NCBI GenBank assembly: GCA_951635545.1
Contig: OX620685.1
Span: 2,356,001 to 2,420,000 of the forward strand
DNA: 64,000 nt
Direction of reading: 5' to 3'
Origin: CAG-873 sp910578365
GTDB lineage: Bacteria; Bacteroidota; Bacteroidia; Bacteroidales; Muribaculaceae
Both the position numbers and the translations under genes were made by a program. A model generated the notes under the pieces. That model was not told where the DNA came from and searched no databases. It saw only the letters and a program-made list of their open reading frames with translations. The number at the start of each line of letters is the position of its first letter. Position 1 is the stretch's first letter. This document shows positions 9,164 through 17,232 of the stretch, piece after piece.

Positions 9164-10312
9164 ATGAAATCCGAGCTGAATAAATACGACAATATTAACG
9201 CTGATGATGCTCAATTCATCAGCGATATAAAGGCGATAGTATATACCGCCAAACAAAAGGCATATCAGGCCGCTGACTTATATCAAGTAGTCAGCAACTG
9301 GCTTGTCGGCAGACGCATTGTTGAACAAGAGCAGCATGGACAGGAAAGGGCTCAATACGGGAAGCACATTGTTGATCTTGCATCCGAGGCTCTAACGGCA
9401 GAGTTCGGAAAGGGATATTCTGTTGTAAATCTAAAGAGTTTCAGAAAGTTCTATTTGACATTCAACAACTTGCTAATTGGGCAGACACCGTCTGCCCAAT
9501 CCGGGAACGACCTTACCATAAAAGGGCAGTCAGTGTCTGCCGAATTGGAGTTAGCAAAAATGCTCCCCTCCAATTTGTCTTGGTCACATTATGAACGGCT
9601 GATGAGAATCAAGAATGAAGATGAACGTGATTGGTATATGAGGGAAGCTGCAGAAGAGAGCTGGAGTGTCCGTACACTCAACCGCAACATCGGCTCTCAA
9701 TATTATCATCGACTACTCCAGACGCCGGAATCAAAACGTGGTGAAGTCATTGATGAGATGCAACGGCTTACGGCAGATTATCAGAAAGACCGACATAAAT
9801 TCCTGCGGAATCCGGTTGTGGCAGAGTTTTTGGGCTTTTCACAAGATGCCGCATATTCTGAAACCAATCTTGAATCTGCGATTATCGACCATCTCCAGAA
9901 GTTTATCCTCGAACTTGGCAAAGGGTTTGCTTTTGTTGCGCGTCAGCAGAGGATAAAGACTGACATGGGCGATTATTACATTGACCTTGTATTTTATAAC
10001 TATATTCTTAAATGCTTTCTGCTCATAGACTTAAAAAGCTCTCAAATATCCTACGAGGATGTGGGGCAAATGGATATGTATATCCGTATGTACGATGAGT
10101 TGAAATGCTCGGAAGGCGATAATCCTACAATCGGATTGCTCCTTTGCTCGGAAACAAGCAAAGACTTAGCACGATATTCAATTCTCAAGGACAGCAAACA
10201 ACTCTACGCTGCCAAATATCTGACATATCTCCCGACAAAGGAAGAATTAACCGCAGAAATCGAGCATCAGAAAGAGATATTTGCCCTGCAAACGGGCAAA
10301 TATCAAGATTAA
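9164..10312 (+). CDS. DUF1016/YhcG-type PD-(D/E)XK nuclease (second of two)
   Basis: 382 residues. The N-terminal helical domain (LYQVVSNWLVGRRIVEQEQ, then YSVVNLKSFRKFYLTF) and the C-terminal nuclease core (MGDYYIDLVFYNYILKCFLLIDLK, with catalytic D...D-x-K) follow the classic YhcG plan. The segment LPSNLSWSHYERLMRI is a hallmark of the family. It is closer to canonical YhcG than its neighbour, so the pair looks like two independent acquisitions rather than a recent duplication. Cellular role unknown. Confidence 0.9.
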   Translation: MKSELNKYDNINADDAQFISDIKAIVYTAKQKAYQAADLYQVVSNWLVGRRIVEQEQHGQERAQYGKHIVDLASEALTAEFGKGYSVVNLKSFRKFYLTFNNLLIGQTPSAQSGNDLTIKGQSVSAELELAKMLPSNLSWSHYERLMRIKNEDERDWYMREAAEESWSVRTLNRNIGSQYYHRLLQTPESKRGEVIDEMQRLTADYQKDRHKFLRNPVVAEFLGFSQDAAYSETNLESAIIDHLQKFILELGKGFAFVARQQRIKTDMGDYYIDLVFYNYILKCFLLIDLKSSQISYEDVGQMDMYIRMYDELKCSEGDNPTIGLLLCSETSKDLARYSILKDSKQLYAAKYLTYLPTKEELTAEIEHQKEIFALQTGKYQD

Positions 10313-10423
10313 GCCCTTGCTTTTTTGTATTTTATAACGATAATTAAGAGGAAATCAGAAAAGCATTAACCGCCCATTCCTAATGGGGCTCACAGCAGAA
10401 TATCTTCAGAGCAGATAGATGGA

Positions 10424-11185
10424 TTATACACAGTTGGTTATGTAAGTGATATCCAGTTCTGCCTCGCGGTCGAGACCGTTGCACTGGCGGGTGAAAAGCT
10501 GCCATGGCGTCGAGTCGAAGTATTTGCCGAGAATCTCTATTATTCGGTTTTGCTCGGCTGTTGTGCAGGCGTGCTCGGGTGTGGTGTAAAGAACGCAGAT
10601 GCATTCCTGTTTCTTGTCGGAATTCAAGTATTTCTTGCTGTTGTATAATGGGTTGAGCAACAGATCTGCGATGTAATCTATGCGACCTGATTTTCCGTAT
10701 GTCTGGGATTCGTAGTATACTTTTTCAATGGATGATGAAGACAATAACGACTGTTTAATCCATTCGGGCAAAGGGCCGATTTTTGCTTCGAGCAGTGCAA
10801 GCTCCCACCGGGGCTCGCCAGGCTCGAACTCCTCAGGCCAATCTGTCACGTCTCCCCAGTCGATTTCGCCATAACGTCCGAAGGGCGCGGAACACCATAG
10901 AATCTCGGCTGCCGCTTCGGCAGCCGTAACCGCTCCGTTGTCGGGGAGGATAACCTCCATACCTACGATGTTGAAATACCGGTCACCCTCGCACATGTAG
11001 GCATCTGAGTTGCCATCAGGGCGGAACGTTATCGTGCCGCCTTCGCCCGAAAACACGGTGTTAAGGATAATATCGTAATTCTCCTTGTATTCCGACAATG
11101 GCAGAAGCGCATTGGGATATTTCTTTTTCATTGGTTCAATGATATCCTTGAGGTCCAATGATTGAAATAATTCTTTTACAGTCAT
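10424..11185 (-). CDS. Array protein with shared N-terminal module (DUF6557-like?)
   Basis: 253 residues from the ATG at 11185. The opening MTVKELFQSLDLKDI matches the N-termini of two other proteins in this array ([KR]E[LY]F..S.[FL][KE]D[IV]). The segment VILPDNGAVTAAEAAAEILWCSAPF aligns with VIFDDTEKSTVAELAAHLLYWSTLY of the gene at 12554, so the two are distant paralogs. No enzyme motif or membrane segment is visible; acidic residues are common. It is last in a tight leftward operon. I suspect an immunity-type protein by context only. Confidence 0.6.
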   Translation of the reverse strand: MTVKELFQSLDLKDIIEPMKKKYPNALLPLSEYKENYDIILNTVFSGEGGTITFRPDGNSDAYMCEGDRYFNIVGMEVILPDNGAVTAAEAAAEILWCSAPFGRYGEIDWGDVTDWPEEFEPGEPRWELALLEAKIGPLPEWIKQSLLSSSSIEKVYYESQTYGKSGRIDYIADLLLNPLYNSKKYLNSDKKQECICVLYTTPEHACTTAEQNRIIEILGKYFDSTPWQLFTRQCNGLDREAELDITYITNCV

Positions 11186-11202
11186 AGCAAAATAAGTAAA
11201 AA

Positions 11203-11895
11203 TCAATTAGGTATAAAGCGGGTGCCGTCCTGCCGGGTAATGCTTTGAATAGTCAGTTTGGCTTCTGCCCAGAAGTCGTTCAGGCGTATAAGGTCGGGGA
11301 TGGAATAGAGCTGATGGCCGGTGAGTTGATGCACGGCATAGCAGATTATGATGTCAGCGAACTCGCTCCGGCCTGAAAAGGGATACTCATTCCAGCTCTG
11401 TCCGTCATCGAGTGAAGTTGAAGAGCAATGTATGCACTCGATATTCTCCTTGACAGTGCCATTCCCAAAGTCGGCAATAAGCTTTATCATCAACGTAAAA
11501 TCAGAGCCATATTCGCAATCATCTTCAAGTTTCAGCACAGAATCCTCGCTGTTGAAACAATAGCGAAGTGTACCTTCCAGCTCATGGTCATCGTCAAAGT
11601 CTTGGCAATCCATTACGAGCGGCAGTCGGGATTCCAGAGCCTTGACGCGGTCATGCAATTGGCGGGTCAATGTGAATAATCGCTCGTTCACAGCTTTGAA
11701 TCTGAACACATTCTCATCTGAGGGAAGGAACATTTCGTTTAGAATCTCCCGCCGCGAATCGAGCAACGAGCCTACCTTCTCCCGTTTCTCCAGGCATGAA
11801 GTCCAACTGTCAGAATGGTCGATGTCAACGCCTGCGATGGCTCTGATTTTCGATTCGACCTCAGCGAGCCGATGTTTCAGATTGTCTCTATTCAT
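11203..11895 (-). CDS. Array protein of unknown function
   Basis: 230 residues starting at the ATG at 11895, which lies inside the end of the upstream gene (8-bp overlap) and suggests coupling. The N-terminal half (MNRDNLKHRLAEVESKIRAI onward) is helical and predicted coiled coil; the second half is acidic and beta-rich (LEGTLRYCFNSEDSVLKLEDD). No family recognised. Its neighbours place it in the putative immunity or defence operon. Confidence 0.6.
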   Translation of the reverse strand: MNRDNLKHRLAEVESKIRAIAGVDIDHSDSWTSCLEKREKVGSLLDSRREILNEMFLPSDENVFRFKAVNERLFTLTRQLHDRVKALESRLPLVMDCQDFDDDHELEGTLRYCFNSEDSVLKLEDDCEYGSDFTLMIKLIADFGNGTVKENIECIHCSSTSLDDGQSWNEYPFSGRSEFADIIICYAVHQLTGHQLYSIPDLIRLNDFWAEAKLTIQSITRQDGTRFIPN

Positions 11896-12541
11896 GTGTG
11901 CTTTTATGAAATGAGAATGTTCCGGCTTCGTAGTATTCAGGCATATTATTGGAATACATCGCATTTAGTGCCGTCAACAACTGTTTTTCTGTTGCCCAGA
12001 CACCAAAGGGAAGATCGCCAAGTTCCGAACTGCATCCTTTTTGCGGATGACTCAATAATAAATCAAGGAAGCGGACCATTCCACAGTATAGATTGAGACA
12101 TGTAAAAATGTAAGGATCTTTCAGGTCATCTTGAAGTACGGTGATGTCGCTCCAGTAAGTTATTTTTTTGAACAATTCAATAGCTGCAGGTCTCTGACGC
12201 CCAGCCCAAAAGGGAAGTGATGTAATACAATATGTATGGTCGGCATAGTTCCATAACTCGGCCATTATTTCAGATGAATATTTCCAAGAGTCGTTTCCAA
12301 CTACATCGCCGAACATACAGGTTACCAGAACCGCCATAAGTTCGTTATCGTCGTGAATGTCCTTACGACACTGTGCAATGTCGGTCAGGAGGATGTGTTC
12401 ATCCTCCTCCTTGCCACATGCTTTCAACAGGCGACTGTCTGTGTTGCAGTACACAAACCGGATGTCATCAAAATTCTTCTTGGCTCTGAGCCGGTCTACA
12501 ATCATCCCGGCACGATAGCCTAATGCTACAACTCTAAACAT
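11888..12541 (-). CDS. Degenerate FtsZ-like GTPase-half protein
   Basis: 217 residues. The start, FRVVALGYRAGMIVDRL, followed by FVYCNTDSRLL (residues 29-39), parallels FtsZ strand 1/T1 and its V(L/N)TD(x)QAL segment. Residues 107-139 (TSLPFWAGRQRP... DITVLQDD) parallel the FtsZ segment T.PF.FEG.(R/K)R...D.(L)(I)VI.ND. The GGGTGTG nucleotide loop is replaced by CMFGDVVGN (75-83), so GTP binding is probably lost. The FtsZ C-terminal domain is missing here but exists as a separate gene at 14855. Role unknown; a partner or decoy for cell-division FtsZ is an inference. Resemblance was seen by eye. Confidence 0.6.
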   Translation of the reverse strand: MFRVVALGYRAGMIVDRLRAKKNFDDIRFVYCNTDSRLLKACGKEEDEHILLTDIAQCRKDIHDDNELMAVLVTCMFGDVVGNDSWKYSSEIMAELWNYADHTYCITSLPFWAGRQRPAAIELFKKITYWSDITVLQDDLKDPYIFTCLNLYCGMVRFLDLLLSHPQKGCSSELGDLPFGVWATEKQLLTALNAMYSNNMPEYYEAGTFSFHKSTHE

Positions 12542-12553
12542 AGTTTTTTTCGA

Positions 12554-13375
12554 TTAGTTCCACCAATAGGTGAGGTTGTGGTCAAGGAACTTCCAGAGGA
12601 TTTTGTAGGCTTTGGCCCGGCGAAGAACTGATAAACGAAGTACCTTGAGATTGTCATCTTTGTCTTTGCCTATTTTATCGAAATCATATTGACTGAAAAT
12701 ACGTCCTATATATCGGGAGGCATTGTGGATGTTTACGTATATGCCCTCTATACCATCGTTATCTGAAGCCAATTCGAGAAGACGGCAACAGAGCTCCATG
12801 CGCGATACATAGAGCCTGCTGTTAGTGAACCGGTCGGTATATCGGTGGTAGCCAATGTGGTATTCAATCCGCTTGCGGAGAATGTCGAGAATGTAGCTCC
12901 AGTCAATCGCCGAATCGTTGGCAATTGCGTCTTTACAATAATAACAAGCCTTTCGTTTCAGGCTCAGATCTTTTCCTGGATTTTCTACGTAATCGCAAGC
13001 GAATTCTTCCTCGAAATATTTCTGGCAGTCTTTATGATAACGAGTCTGCGTCTTGAAGTCGTAGAGTGTCGACCAGTATAGCAGGTGAGCCGCGAGTTCA
13101 GCGACAGTCGACTTCTCCGTATCGTCGAATATCACCTCTCGCCCCACAAGCCACTCAATCGGGTCGGGAGCTCCCGCAACATGAATCATACCCTCAAAGT
13201 CACGAACAATCTGCATGGGCTTTTCGGAACGTGTGTTATCAATGAGCAGATTGCGAATTGTATAAAACAGTGTCTTATACAAATTCCTGACGCTTTCCGG
13301 CTCGTTATAACAGGTTTGAAGCGTGCACCATACATCTTCAAACTCCGAGTTGATAAAGTATTCCTTGTAAATCAT
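12554..13375 (-). CDS. Array protein with shared N-terminal module
   Basis: 273 residues. Residues 3-33 (YKEYFINSEFEDVW ... EPESVRNLY) are shared with the metallopeptidase gene at 13577, and the opening pattern also with the gene at 10424. Beyond that the bodies differ. A four-residue CYYC (about 144-147) could bind metal. No known family is assigned. A -7 box TAACTTTG lies 4 bp before the ATG, so the gene can be transcribed on its own as a leaderless message. Confidence 0.65.
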   Translation of the reverse strand: MIYKEYFINSEFEDVWCTLQTCYNEPESVRNLYKTLFYTIRNLLIDNTRSEKPMQIVRDFEGMIHVAGAPDPIEWLVGREVIFDDTEKSTVAELAAHLLYWSTLYDFKTQTRYHKDCQKYFEEEFACDYVENPGKDLSLKRKACYYCKDAIANDSAIDWSYILDILRKRIEYHIGYHRYTDRFTNSRLYVSRMELCCRLLELASDNDGIEGIYVNIHNASRYIGRIFSQYDFDKIGKDKDDNLKVLRLSVLRRAKAYKILWKFLDHNLTYWWN

Positions 13376-13379
13376 GTTG

Positions 13380-13387
13380 CAAAGTTA
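13380..13387 (-). promoter_or_regulatory. Promoter -7 box TAACTTTG
   Basis: Read on the minus strand, the box is followed by CAAC and the ATG of the gene ending at 12554. An almost identical sequence precedes the sister gene (14324-14331), showing that promoter and 5' coding region travel together. Confidence 0.6.
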
Positions 13388-13576
13388 ATGTAAGAGACTG
13401 TCAAAAGTTGTCAGTATGTTGTAAGAATATCTTCTAATTAACGTTTTCTACGGTGAAGATATTGAATTATAATAGCAACATGGGTGTTACCAATCATCCT
13501 TCAGACGACATAAATCGATTAAATCCATACCTCTCGATTGTGTTGTAATTTACAAGTGGCTCTTCAGCTACAATTG

Positions 13577-14371
13577 TCAGACTCCTTTTTTGATGATTAG
13601 TCTATTACAATAAAGACGATAACGGTCTGATGACTTTAAAAAATCAGGAATGCATTTATAAATTTCATCACTAAATAATAATAGCCCATCATGAGGGCCT
13701 TTGCGAAACAATTTATATTTCAAGATAGCAATCTTTCTATCACAGCTACCTTTAAAGGTCGACTGCCCCTCATCATATGCGAAATCAACATCCCTCGTTT
13801 CATCATATTTATTGAATTGAGCATTCCATCCATTATATTCGTGACTTATAAGCTCCAGTTTTTTAAGATTATACTCTAAAAAAGACCAGAATCTCGAAGT
13901 ATGATTAGCATGTACAAGATGGCATAGTTCATGGACAAGTGTCGTCTCAAGAGATTCATAGGCCAGTATGGATTTGAATGCGATTTGTATTCTTCCTGTA
14001 GTCTTGTTGCAAGTGCCCAAGGCAAGTCTGTGCAAAGAGCGTGGTGAGAATGACACAATTTCAGATTCTTCAAATCCGCTTATATCCATGGATTTTGATA
14101 ATTCTGACAGGCGATTGTTTATCAGATATGATGCCGCTATATAAAAATTTACAACATCCAAAGGATTGATATTGACCAATTCCTTGCACGGGCATTGCAT
14201 CCATGTTTTTGACTGATTCTGTAAGTCCGATATTGAAGTATATAATTTCATTACGCTCTTTGGGTTATTGCGCCACACATCTTCAAACTCTGAGTTGAGA
14301 AAGTATTCCCTGTAGGCATGCCGCAAAGTTAATGTTATGTGCAGCAAAAAAGTATCAGTTGTGGTCCTCAA
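13577..14371 (-). CDS. YgjP/WLM-type zinc metallopeptidase with shared N-terminal module; damaged start
   Basis: The frame encodes LVHELCHLVHANHTSRFW, the HExxH...H zinc motif of YgjP-type (DUF45) metalloproteases, at about residues 143-160. Residues 20-44 (YREYFLNSEFEDVW...) match the gene at 12554. That gene begins ATG-ATT-TAC, whereas here the equivalent ATG (14317-14319) is followed by CC-TAC. One base is missing, so the conserved start is out of frame and would stop after about 22 codons. Translation would need the TTG at 14371 (overlapping the upstream stop) or the ATG at 14251. Likely a recently damaged or re-started gene. Confidence 0.7.
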   Translation of the reverse strand: MRTTTDTFLLHITLTLRHAYREYFLNSEFEDVWRNNPKSVMKLYTSISDLQNQSKTWMQCPCKELVNINPLDVVNFYIAASYLINNRLSELSKSMDISGFEESEIVSFSPRSLHRLALGTCNKTTGRIQIAFKSILAYESLETTLVHELCHLVHANHTSRFWSFLEYNLKKLELISHEYNGWNAQFNKYDETRDVDFAYDEGQSTFKGSCDRKIAILKYKLFRKGPHDGLLLFSDEIYKCIPDFLKSSDRYRLYCNRLIIKKGV

Positions 14372-14769
14372 AGTTCTTCTCCGGTAAATATGTTAACCTT
14401 GACATTATTAAACATATCTTTAAAGGAAACTTCGGGGCTTACCTCAGCTAATGTATCATCCTTACCGTCTTCCAACCTGTAATTCTCATAGTCATAATTT
14501 CCAAGTTCAAGATAGATTGAACACCATTCTTTATTATCAGAAAATTTCAATTCTATGCCGTACATTAGAAAGTGTTCTTTGTATCTGTCATAAAATTCCT
14601 CGGCTGTTTTGATTTCCGCGTCAGTTATAAGTTTCGTATAATAGGTGTGTCGGCGGCGCATAAGTTCTAAGGTTTCCTTGCGGTGCTGCACCATGTAGCC
14701 TCGAATAAGAGCAAAACGCTCCCTCATTTCAGCAATTTTACGTCTTCTCTCATCTGTATTCTGTTTCAT
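14368..14769 (-). CDS. Small array protein of unknown function
   Basis: 133 residues. The N-terminal 60 are basic and helical (ERRRKIAEMRERFALIRGYM...); the rest is acidic with many Tyr and Asp (YLELGNYDYENYRLEDGKDD). No family recognised and no signal or membrane segment. Its stop overlaps the TTG that could start the metallopeptidase gene, so the two may be co-translated. Confidence 0.55.
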   Translation of the reverse strand: MKQNTDERRRKIAEMRERFALIRGYMVQHRKETLELMRRRHTYYTKLITDAEIKTAEEFYDRYKEHFLMYGIELKFSDNKEWCSIYLELGNYDYENYRLEDGKDDTLAEVSPEVSFKDMFNNVKVNIFTGEEL

Positions 14770-14854
14770 ATTCTACGTTTAGGCACAATGTTATCCCTGT
14801 CGCCGGCCAGAAGCTGTCAGGCGATAAAAAAAGAAGGTATGTTTTTGAGAGAGT

Positions 14855-15259
14855 CTAAGCCTTCACCGATGCGACCAACACCACCTTGTAGGAATCTCCC
14901 AGAGATTCATCTGAGGAAATACCCCACATAATATTGATGTCAGGATTGATTCCTGACAGCTTACCGGTGATTGATGACAACTCGGACGTTTTGGGCTGCC
15001 TGTTACCGAAGCGGAAATCGATCAGTAATTCTTCTACCTTATCAACCTTATAAGGCAGGGAGTTGACGGCTTCGTTAAAAGCTTCGCCAAGTTTGGAGTT
15101 GACCCCCGATGTCACATGGCTTTCACCCTCGGCTGAAAGCACATTGACAACATCATTCTTGTCAAGTGTAATTAAGCCCTCCGACTCAATGATGCGGTCG
15201 AGTTCCTTGATGTCGCCATGAACGGGATAACCGTTCCATGTTGAGATTCCGTTGTTCAT
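14855..15259 (-). CDS. Stand-alone FtsZ C-terminal-domain protein
   Basis: 134 residues. Residues 28-52 (EGLITLDKNDV ... HVTSG) match the FtsZ C-terminal-domain opening (GLINLDFADVR.VM...G.A..G.G). Residues 104-131 (INPDINIMWGIS followed by SDESLGDSYKVVLVAS) match its end (DANIIFG..IDESLGDE.RVTVIAT). This domain contacts the GTP-binding face of the next subunit in an FtsZ filament. Without the GTPase domain the protein could bind the exposed end of host FtsZ, but that is inference. Note the GTPase-half relative at 11888. The family call rests on pattern recognition and is fairly strong. Confidence 0.72.
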   Translation of the reverse strand: MNNGISTWNGYPVHGDIKELDRIIESEGLITLDKNDVVNVLSAEGESHVTSGVNSKLGEAFNEAVNSLPYKVDKVEELLIDFRFGNRQPKTSELSSITGKLSGINPDINIMWGISSDESLGDSYKVVLVASVKA

Positions 15260-15263
15260 TGTA

Positions 15264-15734
15264 TTATACTTTAGAGTTTAGTATTTCAATAGCCTTTTGT
15301 GCGTCGGTTTCCGTGATGCCGAGTTTGGGATTTGTCTCGATGTAGCGGTCATGCTGAGCAGGGGTGAAGTCGTCGAGGTCATCGATTATCACGTAATCGG
15401 GGCGTCCGTGTTCGTCGAGCCAAAATTCAATATCCTCTCCGCGTGAGATGTAGGTGGCTCCACAGGGGATAGTGCCGATAATCTCGCCGGGAAGCTCCCG
15501 CACCTCTCACATCATGCGCAGGCTGCCGAGGCGATGAAGATATCGCCATGATGAGGAAATGACAATCGCAGCATCGGTATTATCAATAATCGAGCGTAGA
15601 TTATCAACAGCACGAGGGTCGAAAAGCGGCCCCCACGCATCCTTGGTCGGCATTCCATGGACGGCAAGCCGCGCCTGATACTGCTCGGTGTTGAGCACCC
15701 CATCGAAGTCAAGAAATATTACTGGGCGATTCAT
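15264..15734 (-). pseudogene. HAD-family (HAD_SAK-like) protein with in-frame TGA
   Basis: From the ATG at 15734, NRPVIFLDFDGVLN gives the HAD motif I (DxD) and VISSSW gives motif II. The frame then meets TGA at 15507-15509 and continues without a frame change as EVRELPGEIIGTIP...EFWLDEHGRPDYVIIDDLDDF...H, the rest of the domain ending with GITETDAQKAIEIL. Relatives usually have Trp at the stop position (MW), so TGG to TGA is the simplest cause. About 156 codons in total. Products may be two short pieces, or the gene is dead. Confidence 0.8.
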
Positions 15735-15747
15735 CAGTTTTTCTTTT

Positions 15748-15775
15748 TGGCAGCCTGGGCCGGGTTCGAACCGGC
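15748..15775 (-). tRNA. tRNA 3'-end fragment (T-arm, acceptor strand, CCA)
   Basis: On the minus strand, GCCGG-TTCGAAC-CCGGC forms a perfect T-arm with a consensus loop. It is followed by seven acceptor bases CCAGGCT, a G discriminator and CCA. The 5' two thirds of a tRNA are absent. Instead a remnant of a HAD gene joins directly. Such fragments are typical integrase attachment scars. Confidence 0.6.
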
Positions 15776-15784
15776 AGACCCAAT

Positions 15785-15840
15785 GCATCCTTGTTCGGCC
15801 TTCCTTTGACGGCAAGCCGCGCCTGATACTGCTCAGTATT
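15785..15840 (-). pseudogene. Remnant of a second HAD gene copy
   Basis: These 56 bp differ from 15637-15692 inside the HAD gene at only six positions. Translated, they give TEQYQARLAVKGRPNKDA, matching TEQYQARLAVHGMPTKDA. The remnant is fused to the tRNA fragment, showing tandem HAD genes that recombined. Confidence 0.75.
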
Positions 15841-15925
15841 ATTGATACCGCAGGTTATCATTATGCCGTCCGTTGTACTGTTTATTTATGTGACGTCTTG
15901 AAAATGTTGATGAATTCATTAATCA

Positions 15926-16606
15926 TCAAGAGTCTACAGGACAATGGTGCCTTATTCCGTCAATGATAGAGTCCACGTATTCAGCTCGTTTCATTTTTGT
16001 GTTATTAGGATGCCAAGTGTCTACCAGTAAAATGCCACTTGGAGATTTGTATATGGGGGCTTTTTCAGATTCTCCACCAATCTTTTGAGAGTCCTTTGCA
16101 AAATCTTCTGCCTCGAATAACGAGAATGTATTCCCGAAAATGATAACATCAGGAGCATAGCACTCAATCTGCCTTATCAGAACATTCTGCCACTTTTCAA
16201 ACGCTTGTTGCATTGAGCCTGAACGTGATTCCGCAGCGTATTTGTTGATATTGATATAAGCAATACCTTTGAGCATGTCAAGCATTTTGTTGTTTAGCCT
16301 CGGCATATCATTAAAATGTTTACCGGTTCTGATGCCATATAAAGTATACATCATAACTTGCCATGTGGGGCTGTTTAAGGTTTGCTCTAAAGATTCGTAA
16401 CCGTCCCAGATATCCCAGTCCAATCCTTTTCCATATGCTTCTTTTAGTATCCACATAATTTTAGGAGCTGATGCGCAATAAGCATTTATATCTGAGATGC
16501 CATCTAAAATCAGGTTATACGAATTATCAGATGGCGAATCAATGGCTGTTCTACGAATTTGTTCGTGTAGTTGAGCCTGAATCTGTTCTAATTCCGTCGG
16601 GTTCAT
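15926..16606 (-). CDS. Uracil-DNA-glycosylase-like fold protein
   Basis: 226 residues. KIMWILKEAY near residue 50, INKYAAES, PDVIIFGNT and VDTWHPNN follow the order of UDG-superfamily motifs (active-site loop, central strand, and HPS-like loop), but the canonical catalytic motif GQDPYH is not present. Small UDG-like proteins of this type are common in Bacteroidales accessory regions and their substrate is unknown. It lies at the upstream end of the leftward array, next to the IS3 element. Confidence 0.5.
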   Translation of the reverse strand: MNPTELEQIQAQLHEQIRRTAIDSPSDNSYNLILDGISDINAYCASAPKIMWILKEAYGKGLDWDIWDGYESLEQTLNSPTWQVMMYTLYGIRTGKHFNDMPRLNNKMLDMLKGIAYININKYAAESRSGSMQQAFEKWQNVLIRQIECYAPDVIIFGNTFSLFEAEDFAKDSQKIGGESEKAPIYKSPSGILLVDTWHPNNTKMKRAEYVDSIIDGIRHHCPVDS

Positions 16607-16729
16607 ACAAATTAGATTTTCTTTGATTCAAGATAAGATTGCATACTGATGCTGCGGAATTTGCGGCTATCAAAACCGTTGTCTAGTCCGGAAAAGTGTT
16701 GACCGTCAGATTCAACATTTTTTAGTAAA

Positions 16730-17230
16730 ATGTGTGAAGAAAACAAAAAATTCTGGGACGAATCTCAGATTTCGGCAATCAATGCCTGGCACAGCAGCGG
16801 AAAAAGTTTCAGTCAGATTGACGAGGAATACAATTTTGCGGTCGGGACATTGTTTACAATAGTAAATGCAATCCCGGACTATCGCGGCACACGGTCAAGC
16901 ATCAGCAAATGGCTGCGCCGCATGACGGGAGCATTAATTCCCGGCTCCGGATGCCGGACAACAAAGGCCATATCGTCCCTGGCAACTCCGGCACAAACGA
17001 CAAAAAAGAAAGGAATGACAAAGAAAACCTCTCCCACTACCAGGCTCACGGATACCGAGCAGACCATACTGGATCTAACACGCAAGTTAAACGCCGCCAC
17101 CAGAAAGATAGAGAAACTGGAGGCTGACAGGAAAAAGGCAGAGCTGCGTGAAGAGTTCCAGAGTGGTGTCATCGCCGAATACAAGAAGCTTGTAAAGCCT
17201 GCGCAGTCAAAAAAATCAACTACCAAGTAG
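16730..17230 (+). CDS. IS3-family OrfA
   Basis: 166 residues. The N-terminal region should bind the element ends. A leucine-zipper-like coiled coil (ILDLTRKLNAATRKIEKLEA, about residues 108-127) precedes the end. The run A-AAA-AAA at 17209-17215 stands in the correct codon phase for -1 slippage, seven codons before the stop. Slippage joins OrfA directly to OrfB through the codons for INYQVAM, the standard way this family makes its active OrfAB transposase. Confidence 0.85.
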   Translation: MCEENKKFWDESQISAINAWHSSGKSFSQIDEEYNFAVGTLFTIVNAIPDYRGTRSSISKWLRRMTGALIPGSGCRTTKAISSLATPAQTTKKKGMTKKTSPTTRLTDTEQTILDLTRKLNAATRKIEKLEADRKKAELREEFQSGVIAEYKKLVKPAQSKKSTTK

Positions 17231-17232
17231 CC

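Noticed and set aside
15748..15775. Complete tRNA gene
   Set aside because: Only the T-arm, acceptor strand and CCA are present; upstream sequence is a HAD gene remnant with no anticodon arm.
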